From: Sulfobacillus harzensis | GTDB taxonomy: Bacteria; Bacillota; Sulfobacillia; Sulfobacillales; Sulfobacillaceae | Direction of reading: 5' to 3' | NCBI RefSeq assembly: GCF_012933365.1 | Contig: NZ_JABBVZ010000029.1 | Location: forward strand, 1 to 42,454 | DNA: 42,454 nucleotides | Shown here: positions 16,997 to 26,220 of the stretch, one piece after another | Layout: every line of letters starts with the position of its first letter | Position numbering within the stretch: the stretch's first letter is position 1 | Position numbers and translations under genes: made by a program | The notes under the pieces: generated by a model | The model's input: only the letters and a program-made list of their open reading frames with translations | The model's database searches: none | Told to the model about the DNA's origin: nothing

Positions 16997-17233
16997 ATGA
17001 TTTTCGTGGAAATCACCGGATGGGCCAATCCCCATCAACTTTCGGCTGGACTCGATCCCGCCGAGGCGGTCGAGTCCGTATTGCGCGGCGAGGGCGTCGA
17101 GGATACGGCGCCACTTCATCATCTCCCCGCCCGAATTGGTCCGTTTGATAATTTTCGCGAGGCGGATTCCTTCAATCGTCTGCTGCAAGGTTATGGGGCT
17201 ATTTGCTCAATTGTCGACGACCCTCGCGCATAA
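16997..17233 (+). CDS. Small hypothetical protein
   Basis: A 78-residue protein (MIFVEITGWANPHQLSAGLD...) that I do not recognise. ATG 16997 follows GGGAGG with five bases of spacing, which favours it over the antisense frame. It is soluble, without signal peptide or membrane helix, and acidic overall. It is divergent from the DHA2 exporter and convergent with the methyltransferase. Confidence 0.5.
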   Translation: MIFVEITGWANPHQLSAGLDPAEAVESVLRGEGVEDTAPLHHLPARIGPFDNFREADSFNRLLQGYGAICSIVDDPRA

Positions 17234-17259
17234 GTCCTTAGGCACACGGTCACGGCAAC

Positions 17260-18096
17260 TTATCCTCCGGACGCTGGCCGAATTCCTGTCGCGAGGAAAT
17301 GAGAACTCATTCCAAGAACCTCTGGGACCGCCTCCAGTGCCCGGGCACTCTGAAGCAACACGGCCAAAGCTTGTGGATCACGCACCCGCTCCCCCAAATC
17401 ACCGAGGAGATAGCTCGCTCCTTCAATGCCCACCAAAGACAAAACCTCCCAACCCGCTGCGCGCATTTCGCTCCGCAATTGTTGCGGACGATGGGCATAG
17501 GCGGTAAACGCTCCAGGAAACAAAGGAGGAATCCATCCGTGCCGTTCGATGTTCGGCAACTGTTCCATGGCCGGGGCGTGCTCGTAAAGCTTTTGGCCGA
17601 TGACGGCGTCGAGCCGCGGAGCCCACCGCGAGATCGCCGAGACGAAAATGGCGCCGCCAGGCTTGACAATGCGCTTGGCCTCCTTGAGAGCCAAGAGGCG
17701 CTGCTCGCGACGAGGCAGGTGGTACAAGGGTCCCAAGAGAAGCACCGCATCCACCGAGTGGGCAGCCAAATCCAGCTCACATGCATCCCCCACGGCCGTG
17801 TGAACCGACAACTCGGGACGATCGCGCAAGATTGTCCGAACTTGATCCACATGAAGAGCGATTAAATCCCGATGTTCGACGTGATATCCCAATTCGGCAA
17901 GCCACACGGTGTACCGACCGGGACCGCCCCCGATATCTGCAACCGTGGCAGGCAGCGGCGGAAGGTGCCGGTGGATAATCTCGCGGGTTCTTTCAAATTC
18001 GATGATCCCCTTGGGACCATCCAAACGGCCCTGTTCCATCTTTTGGGCATAATAGGAGGTCAGCGCTGCTAAGTTTTCTTCGCGGGAAGGATTCAT
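17260..18096 (-). CDS. Class I SAM-dependent methyltransferase
   Basis: A 278-residue methyltransferase. Motif I is VADIGGGPGRYTVWLAELG (residues about 52-70). The acidic motif post-I (HRDLIALHVDQV), VGDACELDLAAHSVDAVLLL and KRIVKPGGAIFVSAIS complete the Rossmann-like fold. The substrate is unknown. ATG 18096 has no Shine-Dalgarno sequence but lies six bases downstream of a perfect TATAAT, so the mRNA may be leaderless. The open frame to 18441 is the antisense of the LapA-like gene and is not included. Confidence 0.85.
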   Translation of the reverse strand: MNPSREENLAALTSYYAQKMEQGRLDGPKGIIEFERTREIIHRHLPPLPATVADIGGGPGRYTVWLAELGYHVEHRDLIALHVDQVRTILRDRPELSVHTAVGDACELDLAAHSVDAVLLLGPLYHLPRREQRLLALKEAKRIVKPGGAIFVSAISRWAPRLDAVIGQKLYEHAPAMEQLPNIERHGWIPPLFPGAFTAYAHRPQQLRSEMRAAGWEVLSLVGIEGASYLLGDLGERVRDPQALAVLLQSARALEAVPEVLGMSSHFLATGIRPASGG

Positions 18097-18102
18097 GTGC
18101 CC

Positions 18103-18108
18103 ATTATA
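18103..18108 (-). promoter_or_regulatory. -10 box abutting the methyltransferase start
   Basis: TATAAT on the minus strand ends six bases before the ATG at 18096, so transcription would begin at or next to the start codon. No good -35 element is visible, which lowers confidence. Confidence 0.4.
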
Positions 18109-18214
18109 GTCTCTTTTCGAGGCAGAGGGGGTATGCCTGCCGCATTTCTTCGAACGATCGGAAATATGGTACTTTAACGCTAAGAACAACGCAGAAATGA
18201 GAGGAGGTGAGCGC

Positions 18215-18478
18215 ATGAAACGCCTCATTTTAGGGTTGGTGTTTGCCATCTTAGTGGCCATCTTTGCCTTGCAAAACAACCGACCGTTCGCCATCCGTTT
18301 TCTATTTTGGCAGTTTCCGCGCATCTCTGAGGCCTTGGTGATTATTGCGAGTGTCCTGTTGGGCGTGATTTTAGGGGCCATTTTGGCCTGGCGAGAACGC
18401 CTGCGCCGGCAAAACCAAAGCGCCGGGACGGTCACTCCCACGAGCCACGGTCCAGAATCGATTCATGACCCGCATTAG
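18215..18478 (+). CDS. LapA-domain (DUF1049) membrane protein
   Basis: An 87-residue membrane protein. Helix 1 is LILGLVFAILVAIFALQNN, followed by RPFAIRFLFWQFPRISEALV, and helix 2 is VIIASVLLGVILGAILAW, then a basic cytoplasmic tail. The ALQN...F.FW pattern between two helices is the LapA/YciS type. In Gram-negative bacteria relatives assist LPS assembly; in Gram-positives the role is unknown. ATG 18215 follows GGAGGTGAGCGC. The last bases approach the convergent gamma-glutamyltransferase gene. Confidence 0.75.
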   Translation: MKRLILGLVFAILVAIFALQNNRPFAIRFLFWQFPRISEALVIIASVLLGVILGAILAWRERLRRQNQSAGTVTPTSHGPESIHDPH

Positions 18479-18502
18479 ATCGACGCCCCAGCGCTCGGCA
18501 TA

Positions 18503-20113
18503 TTACCAGGCCGCTACCTCGCCATCAGCCCGAGGGTCGGTCCCTCCCATCAACACGCCGTTCTCCCGGCGCCAGATAATTTGGCCGCGGCCAAAGAGCC
18601 CGAGTCCCGTTTCAATTTCGACCTCGTGGCCGCGCCGACGCAGTTCTTTTATCACCTGTTCCGGCATGTGTGCCTCGACCCGCACACGATTGCCGCTTTC
18701 CCAATAAAATCGGGGCGCGTCCAACGCCGCTTGAGGGTTCATTGCCCGATCCAGCACATTGGCGATCACCTGCACATGGCCTTGGGGCTGCATAAACCCG
18801 CCCATCACCCCAAATGGCCCGACAGGTTTCCCAGCCTGGGTCAAGAACCCAGGGATAATGGTGTGAAATGGCCGCTTGCCGGGTTCCAGAGAGTTGGGAT
18901 GCCCTCGGTCGAGGGAAAACAGTTTGCCGCGGTTTTGCAGTGCAATGCCTGTCCCCGGAACCACCAGTCCCGAACCGAATCCGGCATAATTGCTCTGAAT
19001 GAACGATACCATGTTGCCTTGAGTGTCCGCCGTGCAAAGATAGACCGTGCCGCCCGGCACCGGTTGCCCGGCGCTTCTCACCTCGGCGTGCTCACCAATT
19101 AGTTGGGCGCGCCGGCGTATGTAATCGCCCTGCAACAGCGTTTCAGGGGGCCAGGGCATGAACCGGGGATCCGCGAAATATTGAAACGCATCCGCAAACC
19201 CCAACTTCAGCGCCTCAATTTGCTGATGAATCTGCTCCTCCTCTGACCCATACGGTAAGCCATCCAGCATTTTCAACGCCATCAAGGCAATGAATCCCTG
19301 GCCGTTAGGCGGAAGCTCCCACACATCGTAGCCTCGGTACGGCACCGACAAGGGCTCAACCCATTCCGGCTGGTACGACGCCAGGTCTTCCAGACTCATC
19401 ACGCCTCCGGTGGCCAGCGAGAACTGCACAATATGCTCCGCAATCTCCCCGCGGTAATAGGCTTCGCCCTCCGTTTCGGCCAAACGGTGAAGCGTGGCGG
19501 CATGATCGGGGGCGTAGAAGAGATCGCCAGCTTCGGGCACATTCCCCCCGGGAGCGAACACACGAAACCACTCCTGATATTCAGGACCTTTCAGCACCTC
19601 CCGATACCGCTCATAGGCCCTCTTCCAAAAGTGTGCCAAGGTGGGGGACAGCGGATAGCCTGTTTCCGCAAGACGAATGGCGGGGCCGAGGCTCCCCGCC
19701 AAGCCTACCCTGCCAAACCGCCGGCTCATGGCCTGCCAGGCCGCCGGTGCGCCGGGAATCGTCACGGCCCCCCAGCCGAACGCCGGCATAGCCTCATAAC
19801 CGTGGTCCCGGATCCAGTCCGGGGTGAGGCCTTGTGGGGCGGGTCCGCTGGCATTGAGGCCATGAAGCTTCCCCTCTGCCCATATTAAGGCGAAGGCATC
19901 GCTTCCCAAACCATTAGATGTGGGCTCGACTACCGTGAGCGCTGCGGCTGTCGCTACGGCCGCGTCGATGGCGTTGCCGCCTTGCTGCAGCACTTCCAAG
20001 CCCGCTTGAGCGGCCAGCGGCTGGCTGGTAGCCACCATCCCCTGGCGGGAATAGACCACCGTCCTCCGTGAGGCGAAAGGGTATTGGTGGGCATTTGGTC
20101 GTGTCGGATCCAC
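18503..20113 (-). CDS. Gamma-glutamyltransferase family protein (YwrD-like)
   Basis: A 536-residue Ntn-hydrolase precursor of the gamma-glutamyltransferase/cephalosporin acylase family. GGNAIDAAVATAAALTVVEP is the N-terminal signature. Thr356 in VPGGTVYLCTADTQGN occupies the self-cleavage and nucleophile position, and MGGFMQPQGHVQVIANVLD follows in the small subunit. It has no signal peptide, so it probably acts in the cytoplasm on imported gamma-glutamyl compounds. It is the last gene of the GntR-peptide transporter operon, 24 bases after the DppC-like permease, which supports a role in using imported gamma-glutamyl peptides or glutathione. The start is GTG, with AAGGAG somewhat far upstream. 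Confidence 0.88.
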   Translation of the reverse strand: MDPTRPNAHQYPFASRRTVVYSRQGMVATSQPLAAQAGLEVLQQGGNAIDAAVATAAALTVVEPTSNGLGSDAFALIWAEGKLHGLNASGPAPQGLTPDWIRDHGYEAMPAFGWGAVTIPGAPAAWQAMSRRFGRVGLAGSLGPAIRLAETGYPLSPTLAHFWKRAYERYREVLKGPEYQEWFRVFAPGGNVPEAGDLFYAPDHAATLHRLAETEGEAYYRGEIAEHIVQFSLATGGVMSLEDLASYQPEWVEPLSVPYRGYDVWELPPNGQGFIALMALKMLDGLPYGSEEEQIHQQIEALKLGFADAFQYFADPRFMPWPPETLLQGDYIRRRAQLIGEHAEVRSAGQPVPGGTVYLCTADTQGNMVSFIQSNYAGFGSGLVVPGTGIALQNRGKLFSLDRGHPNSLEPGKRPFHTIIPGFLTQAGKPVGPFGVMGGFMQPQGHVQVIANVLDRAMNPQAALDAPRFYWESGNRVRVEAHMPEQVIKELRRRGHEVEIETGLGLFGRGQIIWRRENGVLMGGTDPRADGEVAAW

Positions 20114-20137
20114 CCGGTATCGCTTCCTCTCCTTGTA

Positions 20138-21025
20138 TCATTGATGGTTGGGATCAAACACATCGCGGATCCCATCGCCAAACGTGTTAAATCCAAGCAC
20201 CGCCAAGAATATGGCTGCTCCCGGAAAAAGCGAAATCCAGGGGGCCATGGTCAAGTATTCCGCTCCGCTTTGAAGCATTTCGCCCCAGTTTGGGGCCGGC
20301 GGTGGCGGGCCCAACCCCAAGAACGACAGACTTGCCACACTCAACAGGGCGCCCCCAATACTGAGGGTCGCAACCACAATAATCGGTGTCGCGGCATTCA
20401 CCAGTATATGCCGAAACATGATTCGAAGCGGCGATGCCCCAAGGCACCGAGATGCCTCAACATACTCGCGGTTTTTGACCTCCAGCACCTGGCCCCGTGT
20501 CACCCGCGCAAACTGCGGAATCGTTACCAGTCCGATTGCGATCACGGCATGAATCAAGGACGGTCCCAGTATCCAGGCCATGGCCATGGCCAGCACCAAG
20601 CCCGGAAATGCCAGTCCGGCATCCACAATGCGCATGAGAACCTCGTCCAGCCACCCGCCGTAATATCCCGACACCAGCCCCACGGGAACGCCAATCGCCA
20701 CTCCCAAGATGACAATCAGAACGGCCGACAAGAGGCTGCCGCGCGCTCCATAGATAATCCGTGACAGGAGATCTCGGCCCAATTCGTCGGTCCCCAACAA
20801 ATGCTGGGCGCTGGGTGGATGAAAGGCTTGCCCGAAATGGGTGGCATCCGGCGAGTAAGGAGCAATAACCGGGGCGGCCACGGCCATGAGAATAAACAGG
20901 ACAATGAGAATCAGGCCGCCGACCGCCAGACGGTTTTTGGCAAACCGGCGCCAGGCGCGCTTTCGGCTAGATACCGGCTGAAAGGTTTGCTCTTCCAATG
21001 CCGGTTCGGAAATAAAAACCGCCAT
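20138..21025 (-). CDS. Peptide ABC transporter permease, DppC type
   Basis: A 295-residue permease with an N-terminal cytoplasmic segment and about six membrane helices. The DppC/OppC pattern is evident: HLLGTDELGRDLLSRIIYGA near residue 95, and the ATPase-docking EAA loop YVEASRCLGASPLRIMFRHI. The closing LAVLGFNTFGDGIRDVFDPN is typical of the family. It partners the DppB-like permease just upstream. The substrate is probably a di- or oligopeptide. Confidence 0.92.
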   Translation of the reverse strand: MAVFISEPALEEQTFQPVSSRKRAWRRFAKNRLAVGGLILIVLFILMAVAAPVIAPYSPDATHFGQAFHPPSAQHLLGTDELGRDLLSRIIYGARGSLLSAVLIVILGVAIGVPVGLVSGYYGGWLDEVLMRIVDAGLAFPGLVLAMAMAWILGPSLIHAVIAIGLVTIPQFARVTRGQVLEVKNREYVEASRCLGASPLRIMFRHILVNAATPIIVVATLSIGGALLSVASLSFLGLGPPPPAPNWGEMLQSGAEYLTMAPWISLFPGAAIFLAVLGFNTFGDGIRDVFDPNHQ

Positions 21026-21038
21026 ATTCTCCCTCCTG

Positions 21039-21983
21039 TTAGTTATACCGGATACGTGGATCGATCCAGGCGTAGCATAAATCCACCAAAAGATTGGCGG
21101 CCAGCACCACGAGTGCCATGAAAAGCACCGACCCTTGCAGGACCGGATAGTCTCGGTTAAAGATAGCGTTGACCACCAATTGGCCCATACCGGGCAGAGA
21201 AAAGATGGATTCCGTGATGACTACCCCACCCAAGAGGCCACCAACCTGAAGCCCAACCACCGTGACCACCGGGATAAGGGCGTTCCTCAGTCCATGACGC
21301 ATCACGACGCCCCATTCTCGCACCCCCTTGGACCGTGCCACCTGAATGTATAAGAGGCGCATGACCTCCATCAGCTCGCCGCGTAGCACCCGCGATGTGA
21401 CCGCCACCAATGGCAGGGCCAGCACCACCACCGGCAATATGATGTGCACCAGATTGGAACCCACGCCCTGGCCAAGGGGTATCCACCCTAAGGACGGCAG
21501 CCAATGCAGCGATACCGCGAAGATGTAGACCAGCAGCAGCGCCAACCAAAAGTTGGGCACCGCCGCCCCCACCAGCGCCAACACCCGGGACAAGCTGTCA
21601 ATCCAGGTGTTGGGCCGATAGGCGGCTAGAATGCCAGCGGGAAGCGCGATGATAAGCGAAACCAGCACGGCCAGTATGGTCAACTCGAACGTCACAGGGA
21701 GGCGTGAAACAATCAGTGAAGCCACCGACTGATGATCCAGCAAGGAAAAGCCCAGATTCCCCTCCACCACGTGCTTCAGATATTCTACGAACTGCACCGG
21801 CAACGGTTGATTCAACCCCATTTGCTGGTCGAGCAGCTTCACCGCGGCCGGCGAGGCCTGCTCGCCTAAAATGGTGTAGGCCGGGTTGCCGGGCGCAATG
21901 TGGATGAGGCTAAAGGTCACCAAGAGCACAATGAAGGCGACCGGAATGACATTGATAATGCGCCGGACAATAAACCGTGCCAT
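21039..21983 (-). CDS. Peptide ABC transporter permease, DppB type
   Basis: A 314-residue permease with six membrane helices. The start MARFIVRRIINVIPVAFIVL and the PGNPAYTILGEQASP segment are standard for DppB. The EAA loop is LLYIQVARSKGVREWGVVMR, and ITESIFSLPGMGQLVVNAIF is the conserved helix near the end. It is preceded by the substrate-binding lipoprotein and followed by the DppC-like permease, with 9- and 13-base gaps. Confidence 0.92.
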   Translation of the reverse strand: MARFIVRRIINVIPVAFIVLLVTFSLIHIAPGNPAYTILGEQASPAAVKLLDQQMGLNQPLPVQFVEYLKHVVEGNLGFSLLDHQSVASLIVSRLPVTFELTILAVLVSLIIALPAGILAAYRPNTWIDSLSRVLALVGAAVPNFWLALLLVYIFAVSLHWLPSLGWIPLGQGVGSNLVHIILPVVVLALPLVAVTSRVLRGELMEVMRLLYIQVARSKGVREWGVVMRHGLRNALIPVVTVVGLQVGGLLGGVVITESIFSLPGMGQLVVNAIFNRDYPVLQGSVLFMALVVLAANLLVDLCYAWIDPRIRYN

Positions 21984-21992
21984 AGCTCCTCC

Positions 21993-23549
21993 TTACTTCA
22001 ACCACACATTCGTAAACCGCATCAGGTCGTCCGGATAGGCCTTGTACCCCTGCACAGAGGTTGACCACGCTTGAATCACGGGCGTATAGGCGAGATAGAT
22101 GTAAGGGGCTTGCTGCGCTAAGATCTTGGCCACCTTGTAGTAGAGCGCCTTCCGGGTCGCCTGCGAGGTCGACTCACGCGCTTGCAGCAAGAGCGAGTTC
22201 ACCTCCGGGTTGGAATAACGGGGGTCGTTGAAGCTTCCGCCAGTCGTGTCGAAGGCATAAGAGTTTTGGTCCGGGTCAGGCCGTCCGCTCCATCCCAACA
22301 TATCGGCTTGATAGTTGCCGTTGATGGCATCGGTTAAGAGGGTGGTGAAGTCCACGGGCTCACTGTGCATGGTGATGCCCACCTTCGCCAGTTGGCTTTG
22401 AATGGCCTGCATCTCCTGCACCGTCACAGGGTCGTTGTTGCCCAAGAGCGTAAAGGAGAATCCGCCGGGGTTCCCCGCCTTCTTTAACTGTTGCTTCGCC
22501 AAAGTGTCCGAGAACGGGATTTTGAGGTTGGGGTCGTAGGCCCAGGATGACGGCGGAAACTGGCTATAGGCCGGTTGGGTCTGACCAAAGTCAATCAGCT
22601 TGATCAGCGCCTCACGGTTGATCGCGTAGTTAATCGCCTCACGATTGTGCACATTGTTGAGCGGCGACTTCGTGGTGTTCAACTCCATGTCTGAATAGCC
22701 TAAGCCGGTCATCTTGGCGTACTGCAGGGAGGAATTGCCGGCGAGTTGGCTCACGTCCTGAGCCGGAACGCTATCAATCAAATCCACCTGTCCCGTAGTA
22801 AGCGCATTATACTCTTGCTGCGGATTGGTGATGGGCGTGTAGACAATCTTGTTGAGATACGGCTTGCCCTTCTGCCAATAATGAGGGTTGCGCTTTAAGA
22901 TAAGGTGATCATTCTTCACCCAAGAAACAAATTCGAAGGGCCCGGTTCCAACCGGGTGAAGCCCGTATTGGCTCCCCCACTTCTTCATTGCCGTCGGCGA
23001 GGAAATCATGCCGGTACGGCCGGTCAAGAGAGAGAGGAAGGCCGCAAATGGTGCCTTAAGATTGACGACCACCTCATAGCTGTTGGGGGCCGACAAGCTA
23101 GAGACCAACTTCAGGTTGCTAAGCCGCGGCGAGGCGTTCTTGGGATTCATTTCCCACTGCCAGTTGTAAATGACGGCCTGTGCGTTAAAAGGCGTGCCAT
23201 CTTGAAACGTCACGCCATGCCGTAAATACAAGGTGTAGGTTTTCCCGCCGTTGGTGACCGTCCAGTGGGTCACCAGGTTCGGCTCTATTTTCATCGATTG
23301 GGACAGCTTGAGAAGCGGGTCAAAGATATTGATATAGGCCTGGCGGTCAATCAAGGCCGATGACATCGCCGGGTTTAAGGTGACAAAGTCGGAATCGATC
23401 CCGACATTGAGCGTTCCGCCTACCCTCGGGCTTGATGAGCTACCGGTGGCACTGGAAGTGCTGGTAGTCTTGGTAGACGCCCCGCAACCGGCAAGTGCGC
23501 CCAAAAGCGCCGCCGACGACAATAACACTACGAGCTTTTTCCCTAACAT
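21993..23549 (-). CDS. Peptide ABC transporter substrate-binding lipoprotein
   Basis: A 518-residue extracellular solute-binding protein of family 5 (OppA/DppA). The signal ends in a lipobox, LAGC, with Cys22, so it is membrane-anchored. Domain signatures are RVGGTLNVGIDSDFVTLNPA, the LRHGVTFQDGTPFNAQAVIY segment and YNALTTGQVDLIDSVPAQDV. ATG 23549 follows GGAGG by seven bases. It lies 16 bases after the GntR gene. No ATPase subunits are encoded nearby, so they must come from elsewhere. Confidence 0.9.
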   Translation of the reverse strand: MLGKKLVVLLSSAALLGALAGCGASTKTTSTSSATGSSSSPRVGGTLNVGIDSDFVTLNPAMSSALIDRQAYINIFDPLLKLSQSMKIEPNLVTHWTVTNGGKTYTLYLRHGVTFQDGTPFNAQAVIYNWQWEMNPKNASPRLSNLKLVSSLSAPNSYEVVVNLKAPFAAFLSLLTGRTGMISSPTAMKKWGSQYGLHPVGTGPFEFVSWVKNDHLILKRNPHYWQKGKPYLNKIVYTPITNPQQEYNALTTGQVDLIDSVPAQDVSQLAGNSSLQYAKMTGLGYSDMELNTTKSPLNNVHNREAINYAINREALIKLIDFGQTQPAYSQFPPSSWAYDPNLKIPFSDTLAKQQLKKAGNPGGFSFTLLGNNDPVTVQEMQAIQSQLAKVGITMHSEPVDFTTLLTDAINGNYQADMLGWSGRPDPDQNSYAFDTTGGSFNDPRYSNPEVNSLLLQARESTSQATRKALYYKVAKILAQQAPYIYLAYTPVIQAWSTSVQGYKAYPDDLMRFTNVWLK

Positions 23550-23565
23550 CGGGTTGCCTCCTTCA

Positions 23566-24246
23566 TTAATCATCAAGCGCAGGGGATCCGAGCCGTTTCA
23601 TCAGACCCTCGCGGGTCTTGCTTACATGCAGCCGGGCATAATGCTCGGCCAGCTCAGAATCGCGCATTTCAATCGCCTCAAATATGAGGCGATGTTCAGG
23701 AACGGAAATGCGTACCCGGTTTCGCGCCACCCAGTCCAAGGTCACCATTCGCGTGCGAAACCCTTCCAAGTTCTTTAAAGCCTGAATGAGATAGGGATTG
23801 CCCGACATTTCTGCAATGGTGTCATGAAAGCGCGAGTGCGCTGCATCAAAAGCAGCGGCATCGACGGCGTCATGTTCCATATGGCGGAGGCTTTGGCTTA
23901 AATCCTCCAACAAGTCAGGTCGCTGATGGGAGGCCGCCAGGCGGGCAGCCAATCCTTCCAGCGTTTCTCTCAGAACATAGGCATGGGCAATGTTCTCAAT
24001 CGATAGACGAGCGACGATGAGGCCTCGGGATCCGTCGGACGCAGCCAGCCCATCCTGTGAGAGGCGTTGCAGGGCCTCCCGGACAGGCGTGCGGGATACC
24101 CCCAATTGCTTCGCCAACGCGGCCTCCACCAACCGTGTTCCGGGCGATAAATCGCCATCCGTAATGGCATGTTTCAGACGCCGATACACTTCCTCGGCGG
24201 TTGTGGTCACGGTCACGGGCGTCAAGAACGGGTCTCCGGATTCCAT
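23566..24246 (-). CDS. GntR/FadR-family regulator of the peptide transporter operon
   Basis: A 226-residue regulator. The winged helix is EEVYRRLKHAITDGDLSPGT, then LAKQLGVSRTPVREALQRLS. The C-terminal all-helical FCD domain (residues about 85-215) has HSRFHDTIAEMSGNPYLIQA, including metal or ligand contacts typical of the FadR subfamily. ATG 24246 follows GGAGG by seven bases. It is the first gene of the operon, so it probably controls transporter and gamma-glutamyltransferase expression in response to a carboxylate-like ligand. Confidence 0.88.
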   Translation of the reverse strand: MESGDPFLTPVTVTTTAEEVYRRLKHAITDGDLSPGTRLVEAALAKQLGVSRTPVREALQRLSQDGLAASDGSRGLIVARLSIENIAHAYVLRETLEGLAARLAASHQRPDLLEDLSQSLRHMEHDAVDAAAFDAAHSRFHDTIAEMSGNPYLIQALKNLEGFRTRMVTLDWVARNRVRISVPEHRLIFEAIEMRDSELAEHYARLHVSKTREGLMKRLGSPALDD

Positions 24247-24440
24247 GCCTTGTCCTCCCTCCATCGCGGGAAATGTTCGCCACGCCCAATCGTTTTTCCT
24301 GCTAATTGATAAAAATTTCTGTGTTTGCATACCGTCGACAGAATACGGCAATTTCAACTCATCTGCTGCTCATCCCAAGGAGACTGGCTATTCGAGCTGA
24401 TACGCGGGCAAGGTATAGTGAAGGCGAAGGAGGAATCGAT

Positions 24441-25034
24441 GTGCTTGAAGTCATCTTTGTACGACATGGGGAAAGTGAGGCCAATCGACAGAACATGATT
24501 ATCTCGTATCAAGGAGATCCCGCTCTCACGCCCGAAGGGCTCGAGCAGGCCCGTCGTGCGGCCGCGGCTTGGGGTCCGGCCGCCGCCATCTACGCAAGCC
24601 CGCTGAAGCGAACCCAGCAGACCGCCCAGGCGTTTTGTCAACCGGGACAAGCCGTCCGTGTCGACCCGCGCCTGCACGAAATTGCCTTGGGCCGATGGGA
24701 TGGGTTGACCATCGAGGACATCGAGGCTGACGATTACGACCGCTATCATCAATGGAAAGTGAATCCAGAATTGGGAGCTCCTGATGGCGGCGAGCCATTA
24801 AGTCATGTGGCAGAACGGATTCACGCGTTTTTGGACGATGTTCGAAAAGAACACCCCGACGGCCGTGTTGTCGCCACTACCCATTCGGATTGTCTTAAGG
24901 CCCTGCTCCTGTCGGTGCTTCACGCCCCATGGGAAAGCGCACAATGGTTCCACCTAACCAATACCGCCGGTCTGGCTGTGCAATGGAAGAACGGAGCCTG
25001 GCAGCTGATGGCCTATCCCCTTATGCCAGTTTGA
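24441..25034 (+). CDS. Histidine phosphatase family protein
   Basis: A 197-residue enzyme of the phosphoglycerate-mutase-like branch. The catalytic RHG motif is EVIFVRHGESEAN with His9. ASPLKRTQQTAQAF supplies the second arginine, the catalytic acid region is PRLHEIALGRWDGL, and the second histidine is in VATTHSDCLKALLL. The role may be phosphatase or cofactor-linked (cobalamin or alpha-ribazole), which cannot be told here. GTG 24441 follows GAAGGAGG. Confidence 0.87.
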   Translation: MLEVIFVRHGESEANRQNMIISYQGDPALTPEGLEQARRAAAAWGPAAAIYASPLKRTQQTAQAFCQPGQAVRVDPRLHEIALGRWDGLTIEDIEADDYDRYHQWKVNPELGAPDGGEPLSHVAERIHAFLDDVRKEHPDGRVVATTHSDCLKALLLSVLHAPWESAQWFHLTNTAGLAVQWKNGAWQLMAYPLMPV

Positions 25035-25167
25035 ACCTGGGCGGTGGCCCACCATTAGATATAGGGACATTCCGGTGGGCCCACCTCTCAGAGTGGATGC
25101 CACCTGCTAATCGTTACCTGCATGTTCCCAGGAGAAATACGCACACTCTCCTCGAGGTGAAAAAACG

Positions 25168-26220
25168 ATGAATCAACGTTGGGGAACATTAGCACTCCTT
25201 TCTGCCTTGATATTGGCTGGCGGTTGCGGGACAACGGGACACGCCTCGCCCTCTCAGTCCAAAAACGGCGGTACCAAAAAAACGGCCGCCAGCAAAAGCC
25301 CGAAAAAGCCGGCCAGCACGGTCACCAAGGGCGGTACGCTTAAAGTCTTAGGTTTTTGGGCGCACCACAAAGCGTTGCCACCCTCTGCGCTAGGGGCCAG
25401 CAACCATTCCCTCACCTACTTGGCGCCCTTGTGGTATTCCATGACGGCTCACGGCACCTTAAAAACCAAGGTCGACGCCGCCGTATTGGCCGAGGCTAAA
25501 AAGCAAAAACTCCCCATTATCGTCTCGGTCAACGATGCAACCGGAACGCAAGCGTTTTTAACCAGCGCGGCAACGCGGAAGGCGGCCGTTCAGAGCATCG
25601 ACCATGTCATCGCGGCTAACCATTACGCCGGTGTGAACATCGATTTTGAGCCGCCCCACACGCATTTAAAGTCGGAGTTGACCGCCTTCATGGTGGAATT
25701 GCGTGATTCGTTGCCTCGTTCGGATAAGATTATTGTGGATGTCGTCCCACATTCCGGCGGAGCCTACGATTTCCGGAGACTGGCGCCCGAGGTGACCGCA
25801 ATCCAGTTAATGAGCTACGACCAGCATTCCGATGGAACGGTTGCTGGGCCTGTGGCGGCAATGCATTGGGTCACAAGCATAACGAATCGCCTGAAAAGCC
25901 AGGTGCCAAGTTCCAAAATCTATTTAGGCATTGCGTTATATGGTTACAAGTGGACATCGGGCAGCACCCATGCGACGACGATTCCATACGATGCCATCAC
26001 ACCAGCCATGAAGGCGAAAGCGACGTGGAATACGCGGTATCAAGAAGAGACCGCCACCATGGGTCAAACCGTCTATTGGTGGGAAAACCGAAAAGGGATC
26101 GCTCAAAAAATTGCCTTGGCCAAAAAGGATCACTTAGCAGGGATTGCCCTGTGGCAAGTTGGCTATGCGACCCATTCAATCTACGCAGAACTGTTGAAAG
26201 ATGTCGGGAAGCAGCCCTGA
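25168..26220 (+). CDS. GH18-domain lipoprotein (YaaH/SleL-like)
   Basis: A 350-residue lipoprotein. The signal ends in LAGGC with Cys20. A low-complexity Ser/Lys/Thr linker follows (residues 25-55), then a glycoside hydrolase 18 barrel. The catalytic DxxDxE region reads YAGVNIDFEPPH with Asp159 and Glu161, and later QLMSYDQHSDG and ALYGYKW fit the family. Relatives are spore-cortex lytic or peptidoglycan-processing enzymes. It lacks LysM repeats. A strong terminator follows at 26239. Confidence 0.85.
   Translation: MNQRWGTLALLSALILAGGCGTTGHASPSQSKNGGTKKTAASKSPKKPASTVTKGGTLKVLGFWAHHKALPPSALGASNHSLTYLAPLWYSMTAHGTLKTKVDAAVLAEAKKQKLPIIVSVNDATGTQAFLTSAATRKAAVQSIDHVIAANHYAGVNIDFEPPHTHLKSELTAFMVELRDSLPRSDKIIVDVVPHSGGAYDFRRLAPEVTAIQLMSYDQHSDGTVAGPVAAMHWVTSITNRLKSQVPSSKIYLGIALYGYKWTSGSTHATTIPYDAITPAMKAKATWNTRYQEETATMGQTVYWWENRKGIAQKIALAKKDHLAGIALWQVGYATHSIYAELLKDVGKQP

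Noticed and set aside
18097..18441. N-terminal extension of the methyltransferase frame
   Set aside because: It is antisense to the LapA-like gene and encodes Lys/Arg/Met-rich sequence unlike the family.
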